64,000 nt of DNA. Origin: Orychophragmus violaceus (lineage: Eukaryota > Streptophyta > Magnoliopsida > Brassicales > Brassicaceae). Below, piece by piece: positions 45,952 to 57,731 of the stretch. The number at the start of each line of letters is the position of its first letter. The first letter of the stretch is position 1. Under the pieces are notes generated by a model. The model worked only from the letters and a program-made list of their open reading frames with translations, had not been told where the DNA came from and made no database searches. Position numbers and translations under genes: made by a program. The DNA lies in the NCBI GenBank assembly GCA_030180135.1, contig CM058232.1, positions 62,083,330-62,147,329 of the forward strand. Direction: 5' to 3'.

Positions 45952-46135
45952 TGGTGTCAGAGCTTTAAGCTCCTGTACCTCTCTACACTTCTGCAAATCT
46001 CTTATTTTCTTGTTCTTACTCTTTTCTCCAAACGGTTCTAAAAACTGTTCTTGAGTGAAATATGTTCTGTCTTGTCTTTACTCTTCTTAAAACCTTTTCA
46101 AACTCTTTCTCTCTTTAAAATCCCTCCTATTAGAC

Positions 46136-47622
46136 ATGGAGAACTCAAGAGTTGTCATACCAGTGACCCTAAAGGGGTCAACTACTTAGTGTGGGCAAGA
46201 ATGGCAAAATATGCCGTGGGCTGTGGAAGTTTGTTCTTGGCAGTGAGGCTCCAGCCCAGCAGGTGCAAGATGGAGGCGTGGAGGTGGCTCCTGTAGATGA
46301 AGAAGCTTGAACTCAAGGAGACCAGCATGTGTTATCCATTCTCCAAAGTTCTCTTGAGTCTTCTCTCTTGGAAGCTTACTCTTATTGTGAAACTTCTAAG
46401 GAGTTATGGTAAACTCTCAAGAAGGTTTATGGGAACATGTCAAACCTGAGCAGAGTGTTTGAAGTGAAGCTTGCTATCAACAACCTCCAACAGGAAGACA
46501 TGGAGTTCAAGAAACATTTGGGAAGTTCAGATATTTGTGGGAAGAGTTGGAGATGTTAAGAGCAGCTACTGTTGACCCACTTGTTCTCAATGAGAGAAGA
46601 GAACATGATAAGGTGTTTGCACTCCTCCTGACCCTAAATTCATCTTACAACAGCCTGATTCAGCATATGCTAGGGGCAGAGACACTTCCAACCTTGGATG
46701 ATGTATGTGCACAAATTCAGAAGGAGCAAGGCTCATTTGGCTTGTTTGGGAGAAAAGGAGAACTTGTCACTGCAAATAAGGGCTTGTACAAGCATGAGGA
46801 AAGGAGGATCCCTGGTGTATGTGACCACTGCAAGAGGAAGAGACATTTCAAAGACAAGTGCTGGCTGCTACATCCTCATCTCAAGCCTCATTTCTCTAAC
46901 AAGTTCAAAGACCAAAGGGCGCATTAATCAAATGGAACAACTAAAGCTGGATCCTCTTCAACTCAGCTTGGTAGTGAGTGCAAAGAAATGGTACCAGCCT
47001 TTGCTCTTGCTCCTGTTATGGCGGCCCAAAATGATGTGGTGAGGAGGTCAGACCTTGATGCTCTCATCAAAGCCATCAAAGAATGTTCTGGTAAAGTTGT
47101 TGGTAATTCCCTTAATGCATCCATTCACCATAAACCTTTGATTGTTGATTCTCGTGCATCACATCATATGATTAGTGATTCACACTTAATTAAGAATATG
47201 CAACCTGCCTTAAGTAATGTTGTGATTGCTAATGGTGAAAGGATTCCAATTAAAGGCATAGGAAATGTTAAATTTTTTGATAGAGAATCAAAAGCTTTCT
47301 TCATGCCTAGCTTTACTTCCAACTTATTAAGTGTTAAAAGGGTAGCTACTGATCTTAATTGCAATGTTATCTTCAGTCCTAATGATGTGGTTTTTCAGGA
47401 TATTGAGACAAGTAAGTTGCTTGGAAAATGTGTGACAAATGATGAGTTATACATGCTTGAAGACGCCAACCTTGCATCTGAATTATCTGCTTCTGTTTTT
47501 AGCTCTACCTTAGTTAATGATTCTGTTTGGCATGCTAGACTTGGTCACCCTCACTCTCGTGCTTTAGGCTTAATGTTACCTTCTGTTACCTTCTGTTTCT
47601 TTTAAGAATAATGATCTCGGTT
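46136..47622 (+). pseudogene. Copia-B6 gag-protease pseudogene
   Basis: The ATG at 46136 gives MENSRVVIPVTLKG, then a frameshift and deletion in the first 150 bases. From 46535 it reads LEMLRAATVDPLVL, the zinc knuckle CDHCKRKRHFKDKC (R in place of the usual G), LIVDSRASHHMI (the protease DSG changed to DSR, which would inactivate it) and WHARLGHPHSRA. It stops in the pre-integrase region, where a GTTACCTTCT unit is duplicated (47574-47594), and then joins LTR-like DNA. All of RT and RNase H is deleted. Confidence 0.85.
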
Positions 47623-47828
47623 ATAAAATGGTTTGTTTATGTCCCTAACATAGTACCAACTTGTCTGGAGCAAAGCAGAAGAGCAGGAGGCCTGATCCCT
47701 AGGTCAGAAGGCGCTTCTCTCTCCTCAGAACCTGCTAGGACCTATCGCTTTCTCTCTTGGAGCCGTTGCACCTTCTTGTCTTCTTCTTGTTTGTTTATTG
47801 TGTTTAATAATTCAAGAACCCTAGTTGT
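47623..47828 (+). repeat. Plus-strand Copia-B LTR fragment
   Basis: It resembles the middle of the B6 5' LTR (for example CTGGAGCAA, TCAGAAGG and GAGCCGTTG in the same order). It may be what remains of the B6 3' LTR after a large deletion. Confidence 0.5.
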
Positions 47829-48222
47829 TGTTAGAATATGAGATTTAGAGTAAGAGATTAAGTTAGAATGAGAGAGATTGCAAGAGAACAACCTTGAACA
47901 CGATTATGGTTCTTGGCGGCTAGAGAGAGATAGTGTAGGGTTTGGGGTTGTAAAAGGGAAGAGTAATTCCCAACTAGTTTATTCATAAGAGATTTACAAT
48001 GTTTACATATGTAAGATGCTAGGGCTACAACTTGAATAAAGAAAGAATAAGAGAGATGAAGACAAAGGAGAGTTGTGACCAAGAGACTCCAACGGCTATG
48101 TTGGATAGTGACAGCTCCAATGCTTGTCCAAAGGTGAGAGTGACTTGTCTGGTCTGTGCATCAGAGTTATGTACCTCCCTTGACTTTCCTCAAATAGATT
48201 TCGGCCAGGTTAAGAATGCACA
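47829..48222 (-). repeat. Minus-strand Copia-B LTR fragment (B7)
   Basis: It begins on the plus strand with TGTTAGAATATGAGATTTAG, the reverse complement of the Copia-B LTR 3' end, and runs until it is cut by the B8 LTR at 48223. No internal region is attached. Confidence 0.7.
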
Positions 48223-48772
48223 TATTGAGAAGAAGATCCAAAGTATGTAATATGATCAATGTATTGAGTATTGAGATGAACACCTTAAGTGTTCAGATCA
48301 ATGTGAAGTCCTTTGATTCGATCAGAAGAAGAAGAGGTAAATAAGTAAAAGAGAGAGAGTTTAATCTTATGGTTAAATGGTAAAAGGATAAATTACCATT
48401 AACCAAGTCAAAGATCTTCTAGAAGCTTGACTCCACGGATGAACAGTACCAGGAGACAAGATTCAAATGGAGATTCCCTTCCCTACTTGCTTCACCCTTT
48501 TGTCCAAAGGTGTCTTTAGAATTATTTTGTCATTAGAGTTTGAATTTGAAAGTAGTAGCCACGAAATTGAGTTATTTTTTGTCTATATATTCATTGTAAT
48601 ATCAATAAGAAAAATACAGACTTGGGAAAGCTTTTTCCTCATACTCCTCTTGTGCAATTCTTCTTCTTCCTTTCTCTCTTGCTAAATCTCTCAGATAACT
48701 CTCTAATTCTAATATTCTTACATTCTTCACCATTCTACCTTATTCTCTCACTCTAAATCTCATATTCTAACA
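48223..48772 (+). repeat. 5' LTR of Copia-B8
   Basis: It runs TATTGAGAAGAAG to CATATTCTAACA, 550 bp. It is very similar (about 97% by eye) to the minus-strand LTR at 62223-62778, so both belong to a young subfamily. Confidence 0.88.
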
Positions 48773-48784
48773 TGGTATCAGAGC
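48773..48784 (+). other. tRNA-iMet primer binding site of Copia-B8
   Basis: TGGTATCAGAGC directly follows the LTR. Confidence 0.85.
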
Positions 48785-49008
48785 TATAAGCTCCTGTACC
48801 TATTCATTTCCGCAATCTTGTTCTAAAACTCTGATTTTCTTGTTCTAAAATCTGTTCTTGAAAGTTTGTTCCTGTTCTTGAAATCTTTGAGCTCTTAAGT
48901 CATTTCTTTGGGCTAGTTTACTCTTGTGTGTTTTCTATGTGAATTGAGAACTCTCTTGTTTAGAATCTTGCCTTGAAAACTCCCTCCTTGCAACAAATCA
49001 GTCTCAGC

Positions 49009-50321
49009 AATAGAGAACTCAAGGGTAATCATTCCTGTGATTCTTAAGGGTGCCAACTACATTGTTTGGGCCAGAATGGTTAAGTCTACACTTGGAGGCA
49101 GAGGTCTTTGGAAGTATATCATGAGGAGTACAGCTCCACAGAAGGTGATGAAGGCTGAAGCTAGGGTAGGAACCGAGGCAGAGGCTAAAGATGGTGTTGA
49201 GTCTCATGAAGAGGCGTCTGAAGCTGATGAAGAAGCTTGGATACAAGGGGACCAGAATGTGCTCTCCATACTTCAAAGCTCACTTGATCAGCACCTGTTG
49301 GAAGCTTACTCTTATTGTGTGACTTCCAAGGAGCTGTGGGATACCATTGAGAAGGTTTATGGAAATAAATCAAACCTAAGCAGGGTCTTTGAGGTTAAGC
49401 TGGCCATCAACAACCTCCAGCAAGAAGACATTGAGTTTAAAGCTAACTTTGGGAAGTTTAGCTCACTGTGGGCAGAGTTGGAGATGCTGAGGCCACCAAG
49501 TAGTGATCCTCTGGTGCTAAGAGAAAGAAGAGAGCAGGATAAATTCTTTGCTCTTCTGCTCACCTTGAACTCATCTTACAATGGGTTGATTAAGCACATT
49601 CTAAGGGCAGACACTTTACCTGACTTGGATGATGTGTGTGGACAAATTCAGAAAGAGCAAGGCTCATTTGGGCTGTTCAAAAGGAAAGGAGAGCTGGTAA
49701 CTGCCAACAAAGGGATGTATAAGGCTGATGAGAGGCAGAACTATGGAGGTAACAAGAGAGGAGTCTTGATGTGTGAGTTTTGCAAGAAGAGTGGGCATTT
49801 GAAAGATAGATGCTGGCGCCTTCACCCAAACCTCAGACCCTCATCTCACAACAACCGATTTAAAGATCAAAGGGCAAACTTCTCTTATGGTGCAGCTGGA
49901 CCAGGTTCTTCTTCAATGCAGCAATGTGATGAAGGAAGAGCAATGGTGGTCCATAAAGCTCAAGCTATAACTGATCAGAGTAATGTGGTAAGAAGGTCAG
50001 ACCTTGAGGCTCTCATCAAAGCCCTCAAGGAAAATCTGATATGGTTCATGGTATTTCACTCTTTGCTTCAAATAAAATCAGACCTTTGATCATTGATTCA
50101 GGAGCCTCTCATCATATGATCAGTGACCCTAAGTTGATAGAAAATGTTAAACCAGCTTTAGGATGTGTAGTGATTGCAAATGGTGATAAGATCCCAATTC
50201 AAGGCATAGGAAATCTGAAATTGTTTGATAAAGAATCCAAAGCTTTCTTTATTCCTAGTTTCACATCTAACTTAGTATCTGTGAAAAGAATAGCCACTGG
50301 TCTAAATTGCAATGTTGTTTT
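49009..50321 (+). pseudogene. Copia-B8 gag-protease, split by Copia-A3
   Basis: The family start codon is ATA here (ENSRVIIPVILKGANYIVW follows). The frame is then open for about 340 codons with the zinc knuckle CEFCKKSGHLKDRC (near 49770-49812). A small deletion near 50035 shifts the frame just before LIIDSGASHHMI (protease), which continues to LNCNVVF. There the A3 LTR enters, and the reading resumes at 57732 (SPNDVVFQD). Copia-B8 has an extra acidic stretch (EAEAKDGVESHEEASEADEE, residues about 50-70) not seen in B3 or B6. Confidence 0.9.
50317..50321 (+). repeat. Copia-A3 target duplication, left copy
   Basis: GTTTT directly before the 5' LTR, repeated at 57732-57736. Confidence 0.9.
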
Positions 50322-50959
50322 TGTTGGAATTGTGTCCAGTAATCTCGGTACTGTCTCTAGAAAGTAAGAGTATGTCAATGATCAGACATAAGTCATACAA
50401 TGCTGGGGGTCATGATGGCTTGCTAGAGTCCGCTCATGATCTATAAGTCTTGGACTTATTGCCTTTATTGTATGATCCTATATGGGTCACACGCCTAAGC
50501 TAACGGGAAAATACGAAGGAACGGTTTAGCAGAGGTACGGTAAAAGTGCTAGGCATTTACTGTACTTGGAGAGACTAAAGGGCCTGATTAAATCCAAGGG
50601 ATTTAATCAGAATTGAGAATTGGGCCCAAAAGCCCATGAGAACTAGAAGGGATTTTAATGAATAAAATCAGACCTAGCTCTCTTAATTCTGAAGCCTCCT
50701 TGTGCGCCAACTGAGCCTCTCTCTGCGGCCTCCCTCCTTCGGTCTAGCAGCCAAATTCCCTGCGGTGTGCGTGTGTGAGCCTTTGGAGGATCCATCCCTT
50801 GGTGGTTCTGCTGATCTCTGACCTGTTCTCTCTTTCCGCTGCATAAACAGGTAAAAGGTGAGATCTGATATTGTTTCTATTCAAGAGAACCTAGATCTGC
50901 ATGATTAGGATCAATTAATCTGATGAGTTGAATCAGGATTAACACCAGAAGATCCTTCA
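50322..50959 (+). repeat. 5' LTR of Copia-A3
   Basis: It runs TGTTGGAATTGTG to AGATCCTTCA, 638 bp, with TG...CA ends. Confidence 0.95.
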
Positions 50960-50960
50960 G

Positions 50961-50973
50961 TGGTATCAGAGCC
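50961..50973 (+). other. tRNA-iMet primer binding site of Copia-A3
   Basis: TGGTATCAGAGCC one base after the LTR. Confidence 0.9.
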
Positions 50974-52655
50974 ATTGGTTCTTAGGATTTCTTGTTTTAG
51001 ATTCATGTTTAGGTTGTTTGATTTTGTTTAGAAGTGTTTTGAATCAATTACTGATAAGATAAAACACTTAAGAAACTTAATTTGAAACCTAAACTCATTA
51101 ATCAGATCGCAAAACATGCTATATGACATGTTGTTGTGATCGGCCGATGGCTTGAATGCATGGATCGATCTTGGATCGATTGCATGATCAGCCGATCGAC
51201 CGTGAGCGTGGAATGGCCGATTGCTTGCATTGAGAGGATGAGCAAGCGATCATGAGGAACGATCGTAAGGCGCGGGATCGGACGAGTTGATCGCATGGAT
51301 CGATCATCGTGATCGACAGCATGGATCACGCCGCGTCCGGTTGCCTCGTCGAACCGATCGAGAGAGAGTTGGACCGATCGGCTGATGTGATCACGCCAAG
51401 TCTCGGCAATTCTCGGTCATTCCCGTCCCGACCATGAGCCAAGCTCATCCCGACCGTAAGGTTTGCGGCCGTGACCTAATTGGCTCGTTTAAGGATTGTG
51501 TCTTCGGTTCGGTTTAAAATTTCAATTAAAATCAACGTCACGGTTTAATAAACAGATTTAATAATTTTATTAAATTCTGGTTAAACCGGGATAAGAAATC
51601 CAATGTCGAAAGAATTATTGGATTTAGTGCCTAAACCGGGATTTTCTAATTTGATTTGGTTGGACCAAATAAATTGAGAAAATCCGGTTTAGTAAATAAC
51701 CGGTTGACAATTGTGGTCATCGTAGTAATTAAAATTTGGTTAGACCAATTTTAATGAACCAGACCGGTTATGTCATTTAATTGGACAATTGGGTCATGTC
51801 TTGGACATGGATCAATTCTTGGGCCTCGGGCCAAGAAGTTAAAACAATTGGGCCAATTATTTGAGTCTTTCTTCAGATCAATTTAAAATTTATTTTATAA
51901 AATTATAAAGTCGATTTTAAATTAAAGTTTCCGAAATTTTGAAATTAGAAAGTTTCTTAAAATAGAAGTTTCTGGATTTGCGGGTTTTGGATTTTTTAAG
52001 AAATTTCTAAAGTTAGAAAGTTTCCGGTTTTAGAAAGTTTCCAATTTTAGAAAGTTTCCAAAAATAGTAGGTTTCCCAAAATGGAAAGTTTCCTAAAAAG
52101 GAAAGTTTCCCAAAATAGTAATCTTCTATTTTGGGATGAAATTTTAATAAACCTACGAACCTCAAATAATATCAAGCGTTGGATGTCTTGTCCAGGCTAT
52201 GTCAGCCGTCGAAGCCCATTCAATTGTATTCATGGCCTTACAGTGTGAGGATGTCTGCTTTTGCGTGGGTAAGACGGTTTGTGATTCATAAATGTCATTG
52301 GGAGTCCCAGACATTAATGATTACATGACTGTATAGTCTGGTTTTCTTGACTGGGCCATCGGGAGTCCCGGGCCTTGAGACATCAGAGTGAATTGGGCCT
52401 CGGGCCCAGATTCACAACCAAGAGTTATATCACGGATATAATTAGCCGATATAGGGCTTACCGATATAAGCTAAGGTTGGGTGACGGCCAGTGGCCCACT
52501 TTAATCTTAGTTATATGTGGATCTTGGAATCATTATATTCTATTGAGGGTAACTGATGTTATTGAATATAATGCGTGATTAATCATATTAAATTTAATAC
52601 GAGATTAATCATATTGAACATATTAACTAAAATCCTTTTATCTTATATTTCAGTT
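50974..52655 (+). other. Long untranslated leader of Copia-A3
   Basis: About 1.7 kb without a supported gene. A block at 51130-51400 is dense in GATCGATC, CGATCGACCG and GATCGGCCGATC palindromes. Further on there are TTTCCxAAA-type runs (GAAAGTTTCC repeated at 51940-52115). It ends TTATATTTCAGTT just before gag, which resembles a 3' splice site. Confidence 0.6.
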
Positions 52656-53750
52656 ATGACTAGCACAAACAACCAAAACACTTTCTCGATCCGGTCTGTC
52701 CTTAAGATGGACAAGCTGAACGGATCAAATTTCTTGACTTGGTCGCGGAACCTGAGGCTAGTCCTCAGACAGGAGAGAAAGGACTATGTCCTTGAGAGAG
52801 CTCTCCCCGTGAGGATCGGGTCCAATGCTTCACATGCAGTATATGATGTTTGGAATAAGCATTATAATGATGCGGTAGATGTGCGTGGTCTGATATTGGC
52901 TACCATGGACTCAGACTTGCGGGAGCAATATGAGAACATGGAGTCGCCAATAGAGATGATCAGCAGCCTGAAATTGAAATTTCAGGAGCAGATACGAGTG
53001 GAGAGATACCAGTTGGTTAAGTCTCTCACTAGCTGCAAGCTACCAGATGATCATCCAGTGAGTCCTCATGTCAGTAAAATGATGGGTTACATTGATAACC
53101 TGAGGAAACTGGATTATCCAGTTAGCCAAGAATTGGCAACTGAGATCATTCTGCAGTCACTGCCGTCAAGCTATGATAAGTTCAGAAAGAACTATATCAA
53201 GAAAGGCTTAACGAAGACGCTGACTGAACTGCATGATATGCTCAAGACAGTTGAGCCAAACGTGAAGAGTACCCTGTACAATCTCATGAATGAGAAGGGT
53301 AGGTTTACTAAACCTAATGCTGACAAGGGTGAAGACAAAGTTGTCCAGATTTTGAATCATGGCAAGCGTGTGTCTTCTGAGCCCGAGTCAGACACCTCTT
53401 ACGTTGGTAAGTGCTGCTACTGTAAAGAGACAGGGCATTGGAAGAGAAATTGCATTAAATTCATGGAAGATTATGAGGAATTGAAGTTGATGTATAAGAC
53501 TACTTCCTCAGGTATTCATGTTATTACTTCAAGTTCTACCTTAAAGGTATTGAATACTGGTTGTGGCACTGATATTTGTGATAATATGCAGAGCCTAAGC
53601 AACAGTAGAACGTCCTTAAAGGTATTGGATACTGGTTGTGGCACTGATATTCGTGATAATATGCAGAGCCTAAGCAACAGTAGAACGTTGAAGGAAGGGC
53701 AAGTGAAACTACATGTCTGGAAGGAGCTTGGGATGCTGCCTCAGCTGTAG
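52656..53750 (+). CDS. Copia-A3 gag with duplicated protease-active-site segment
   Basis: 364 codons are open from the ATG at 52656 (MTSTNNQNTFSIRSVLKMD) to a TAG. It matches the gag of Copia-A2 closely in order and spacing. The zinc knuckle CCYCKETGHWKRNC is near residue 255. After it come two tandem 25-residue copies of LKVL(N/D)TGCGTDI..NMQSLSNSR (residues about 295-343). The first has NTG and the second DTG at the protease catalytic site. The frame ends soon after, so protease is incomplete. An intact gag in an element without enzymes could still form particles; that is inference. Confidence 0.88.
   Translation: MTSTNNQNTFSIRSVLKMDKLNGSNFLTWSRNLRLVLRQERKDYVLERALPVRIGSNASHAVYDVWNKHYNDAVDVRGLILATMDSDLREQYENMESPIEMISSLKLKFQEQIRVERYQLVKSLTSCKLPDDHPVSPHVSKMMGYIDNLRKLDYPVSQELATEIILQSLPSSYDKFRKNYIKKGLTKTLTELHDMLKTVEPNVKSTLYNLMNEKGRFTKPNADKGEDKVVQILNHGKRVSSEPESDTSYVGKCCYCKETGHWKRNCIKFMEDYEELKLMYKTTSSGIHVITSSSTLKVLNTGCGTDICDNMQSLSNSRTSLKVLDTGCGTDIRDNMQSLSNSRTLKEGQVKLHVWKELGMLPQL
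53537..53686 (+). repeat. 75-bp in-frame tandem duplication in Copia-A3 gag
   Basis: Two copies start near 53537 and 53612, offset 75 bp. They differ at only a few bases, including the AAT/GAT change at the catalytic Asp codon and TGT/CGT in the I-C/R-D position. Confidence 0.88.
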
Positions 53751-56260
53751 GTTTTTCACTTATAGATCCCTTTTAGGCTTGGTTTTGTATTAAGTAATTG
53801 CTACAATGTACCTGCTTTAAGCAGAATTGTCTTTCATTTTCTTGTAAGAATTTGAATGTTTTTCATTTTGATAAAAGACAAGTTTTGTTCTTTTGATCTT
53901 AATGAAATATTAATTGTAGCACCCTATTCATGGAATGGGTTTTATATATTAAACCAAAGAGTGCCTAAATGTAACATAAATACCGAATTGGTTTAAATCT
54001 GATGAATTAAACCTGATTTTTCTTGGCATAAAAGTCTTGGTCACATAGAGTAAGTCGGATTCAGAAATCCCATAGTCATGCACTGTTGGGCTCATTTGAT
54101 AAAATATCTTATGAGACTTGAATTCTATTTACTAGACCAAAAGATAAAGGGCCTATCTTAGCCGAGCTAGAGAAAAGCCCAAAGGCTTATTGGACCTGGA
54201 ACATACTGATGTATGTGGCCCAATGAGCAGTAATGCCAGAGAAAAATTTCCTGTACTTCATTGTCTCTACTGATTACTTCAGTGAGTGTAACTGTGTTCA
54301 TTTGATGATACACAAGTCGGAATTCTTTGACATGGTCGAAAGAGTTCCAGAATGAAGTATAGGATCTGAGTGACAAAAGTATTAAGACTCTGGATTAAAT
54401 CACGAGTGAGAATACTTAAGTCATTGATTGTGTGATCATCTTAATGAGTGTGAAATCGTTTCACAGCTCATTTCTCCTGAAAACCTGAAGGTGTTTCTAT
54501 GAGAAAGAATCAGATCTTATTAGAAATGATTAAAGATGAGTCACATGAATCTTCCATGATATTATTTAAGAATAACGCTCTAAAATATCTAAGTTTACGC
54601 TGAAATAGTTCCACAAATATCAGTTGAAAGACACCACGTCAATGTGGATTGGAATCGATCCAAATTTGTCTTTACTGAGTATTTGTAGTTGTGCTACTTC
54701 GCTGGTTGTCCTAGAGAAACTAAAGCTTGTTATTTTTACGTCCAATCTGTTTTCTAAGAAGGGAAGTTATTTTCCAAGAAGAACAGTGGGAGTAAAAGCA
54801 TAACTCGAAGTTTTCTTAGGGAAACCAAGGCTCGGTACTTTTACGACCATTCTGTTCTCTAAAAAAGGAAGTTACTTTCCAAGAAGAACAGTGGGAGTAA
54901 AAGTACAACTCGAAGAAATTCGAGAAATACAGGAGGCTGCTCTACCTATTGAGGGAGAGCAGCGGAAGGATTTACAGATTTCTGTAGAATCTAAACCTGT
55001 GGAGCCTGAAGTTCGCAGAAATGAAAGAATCAGTCACTAATACGAGAGTGATTTCTCGTCATTAGTTGAACCTGATGATCATTGAAAGTTCGCATGATCT
55101 GATGATCAAAGAAAGCGACGAATCTGCGAAGTTCAAAGAAGTGAAAGTGAGCTCGGACTCCGAAAATTACATTTTATGTAAGTTGACTTCATCGATCACT
55201 TCATGGATGGAAGCAAGCATATCGGAATAGAAATCTTCGTTCTGTTGAAGTAGTCAAGGTTTTGACTTGAACAGGAACGAAATGGAACTATGCGTTTACT
55301 AATAGATAAATGGGAGCGATATTGCATTTCTCATATTGTATGTCGATGACATACTGATTCTCGGAAATAACGTCCCAATGCTGTAGTCGGTAAAGGACTG
55401 GCTTGGGAGTTGGTTTAGTGATTGACATGGGTAAAGCCACGAAAGTCTTGGATTCTGGATCTAAAGATAGAGATCCAGAAGAGCTGGTAGGACAAAGTCA
55501 GGATTCTTAAAATTGACAAAGTCCTACACGTTTTCAGCACTCCAAGAAGGGTTTTTAAGCAAATGTCACATGGCAATACGTTAAGCAAGAAGCAGTGTCC
55601 TACGATAACTGCTGAGCTTGAATGCATGGATAGGATTCATTTGCGACGGCAATTGGATCTATCATGTATGCCATGACACGTACTTGTTTTGATATTGCTT
55701 TAATGTTAAGCAAAACAAGTAAAGACCAGTCAAATCCAGCAAAGAATCACTGGATTGCCGTAAAGAATATTCTAAAGTATTTGAAGAATACTAAGGATAA
55801 GTTCTTTAGGTAAAGAAGAAAGTGAGGTGCTACAAGTCGATAGAGTCTGAAAGGCAAGTTTCCAATAGACAAAGATGATTTCCGATCACAGTCCGGTTAT
55901 ATCTTGTGTCTATCTGGCGGTGCAAGGCACTGTTGCTGACTCCATGACTTAAGCTGAACATTTCGCAGCTTGGGAAGCGGCGAAAGAGGTTGTTTGGAAA
56001 GAAGAGTTCGTCACTGAACTTGATGTGATTTCCAGCATAGATGAGACTAGCTGCACATCAGATGTCCAAACACCTTGAGGATAGATATAACCTATTCCGT
56101 GAGATAAATGACAGAGATGTTAAGTAGACCAGCAAGTTTCAACGAATGAGAACGTTGCTAATCTATTAACGAAGCCACTCCTTAGGCCTAAGCACGAGTC
56201 GCGGACTGTTGCTGTAGGATAAGTGAAATTAAGATGTAGTCTCAATTTCAGTGGGAGTTA
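53751..56260 (+). pseudogene. Copia-A3 pol relic
   Basis: Recognisable pieces of pre-integrase, integrase, RT and RNase H occur in order, but with many small deletions and stops. Examples are the LCYFAGCPRETK relic near 54690-54730, a MSMTY relic near 55340 and LLTKPLLR near 56160-56190. From 54551 on it follows the relic at 1-1610 nearly base for base, with a partial duplication of the PRETK region at 54808-54900 that A1 lacks. Confidence 0.85.
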
Positions 56261-57093
56261 TTAAAGGGCTTTATTTAGTTATTGGATATGTTCTTGAAAT
56301 AACATTTAAGATGTTTAATGAAATTATTATTTCAAGATTATTTTAACTGTGATGAAATAATCGTTCCAAAATGATATGAAGCATTTTATAGGTCATCGAA
56401 GTAAGTGACTTGATCTTGAGTCATCAAAGTCATTTAGCTTGATCATGAGACCCTATATTTGATAAATGTTTTATATCACCCTGTCCCTAGTCGAAGGTTG
56501 TTGAAACTGGAACACCAACAACCGTGTGAGACTGGATTGGTACGTGACTTATGACAAAGTCTCAGTGTGTCATAGATGCGCGGCATCAAAGTCAGTACAT
56601 AGGTGTATGTTGGGAACATACGACCGGACAAGACCCGCTTATAAGAACTCTTCAGGATATTTATATCTGTGTCATAAGAGATTCTTACTACGACTATAGA
56701 GTATAGTCCTTAGACCTGAGTTCACATGCATGTGACTGCCCATGGACTGATGTACTTTGATCATTGACTAACGCTATCGTTCTGCGATAGTTATAAGGAC
56801 CTTGTTTGGGTACATTATGAAATGAGTAGTTTACAGTGATGGAACAAGATGGGATTTGTCCCTCCAATATAAATGGAGTGAATATCTCTAGGCCAATCGG
56901 AGATTTGAATACTGGAAAATGCATGGCCATGCTCAAACGGACTTTCCCAAGTCGTTTGGATTGTCAGTATCATATCAGAGTCCGATGAACAAGATTAGGC
57001 TTTATAAGGATGACACCAATCTTGCCTTATGACTAATCGAGATATTGTGACAAAAGGAATATGAATACAGAGATTCCAGTACAAGTGGGAGAT
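56261..57093 (+). other. 3' non-coding region and purine tract of Copia-A3
   Basis: It corresponds to 1611-2462 of Copia-A1. It ends in CAAGTGGGAGAT before the LTR; A1 has this tract duplicated, A3 does not. Confidence 0.65.
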
Positions 57094-57731
57094 TGTTGGA
57101 ATTGTGTCCAGTAATCTCGGTACTGTCTCTAGAAAGTAAGAGTATGTCAATGATCAGACATAAGTCATACAATGCTGGGGGTCATGATGGCTTGCTAGAG
57201 TCCGCTCATGATCTATAAGTCTTGGACTTATTGCCTTTATTGTATGATCCCATATGGGTCACACGCCTAAGCTAACGGGAAAATACGAAGGAACGGTTTA
57301 GCAGAGGTACGGTAAAAGTGCTATGCATTTACTGTACTTGGAGAGACTAAAGGGCCTGATTAAATCCAAGGGATTTAATCAGAATTGAGAATTGGGCCCA
57401 AAAGCCCATGAGAACTAGAAGGGATTTTAATGAATAAAATCAGACCTAGCTCTCTTAATTCTGAAGCCTCCTTCTGCGCCAACTGAGCCTCTCTCTGCGG
57501 CCTCCCTCCTTCGGTCTAGCAGCCAAATTCCCTGCGGTGTGCGTGTGTGAGCCATTGGAGGATCCATCCCTTGGTGGTTCTGCTGATCTCTGACCTGTTC
57601 TCTCTTTCCGCTGCATAAACAGGTAAAAGGTGAGATCTGATATTGTTTCTATTCAAGAGAACCTAGATCTGCATGATTAGGATCAATTAATCTGATGAGT
57701 TGAATCAGGATTAACACCAGAAGATCCTTCA
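57094..57731 (+). repeat. 3' LTR of Copia-A3
   Basis: 638 bp. It differs from the 5' LTR at four positions that I could find (CTATATGG/CCATATGG, GCTAGGC/GCTATGC, CTTGTGC/CTTCTGC, GCCTTTGG/GCCATTGG). Confidence 0.95.

Larger units (their letters stand above)
50322..57731 (+). mobile_element. Copia-A3: complete 7.4-kb Copia element, pol-defective
   Basis: Two 638-bp LTRs, a primer site, a long leader, an open gag frame, a ruined pol and a purine tract are flanked by GTTTT on both sides. Removing 7410 bp and one GTTTT restores the Copia-B8 frame around LNCNVVFSPNDVV. The LTRs differ at 4 of 638 positions, so the insertion is young. With commonly used plant substitution rates this would be well under one million years. 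Confidence 0.95.
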
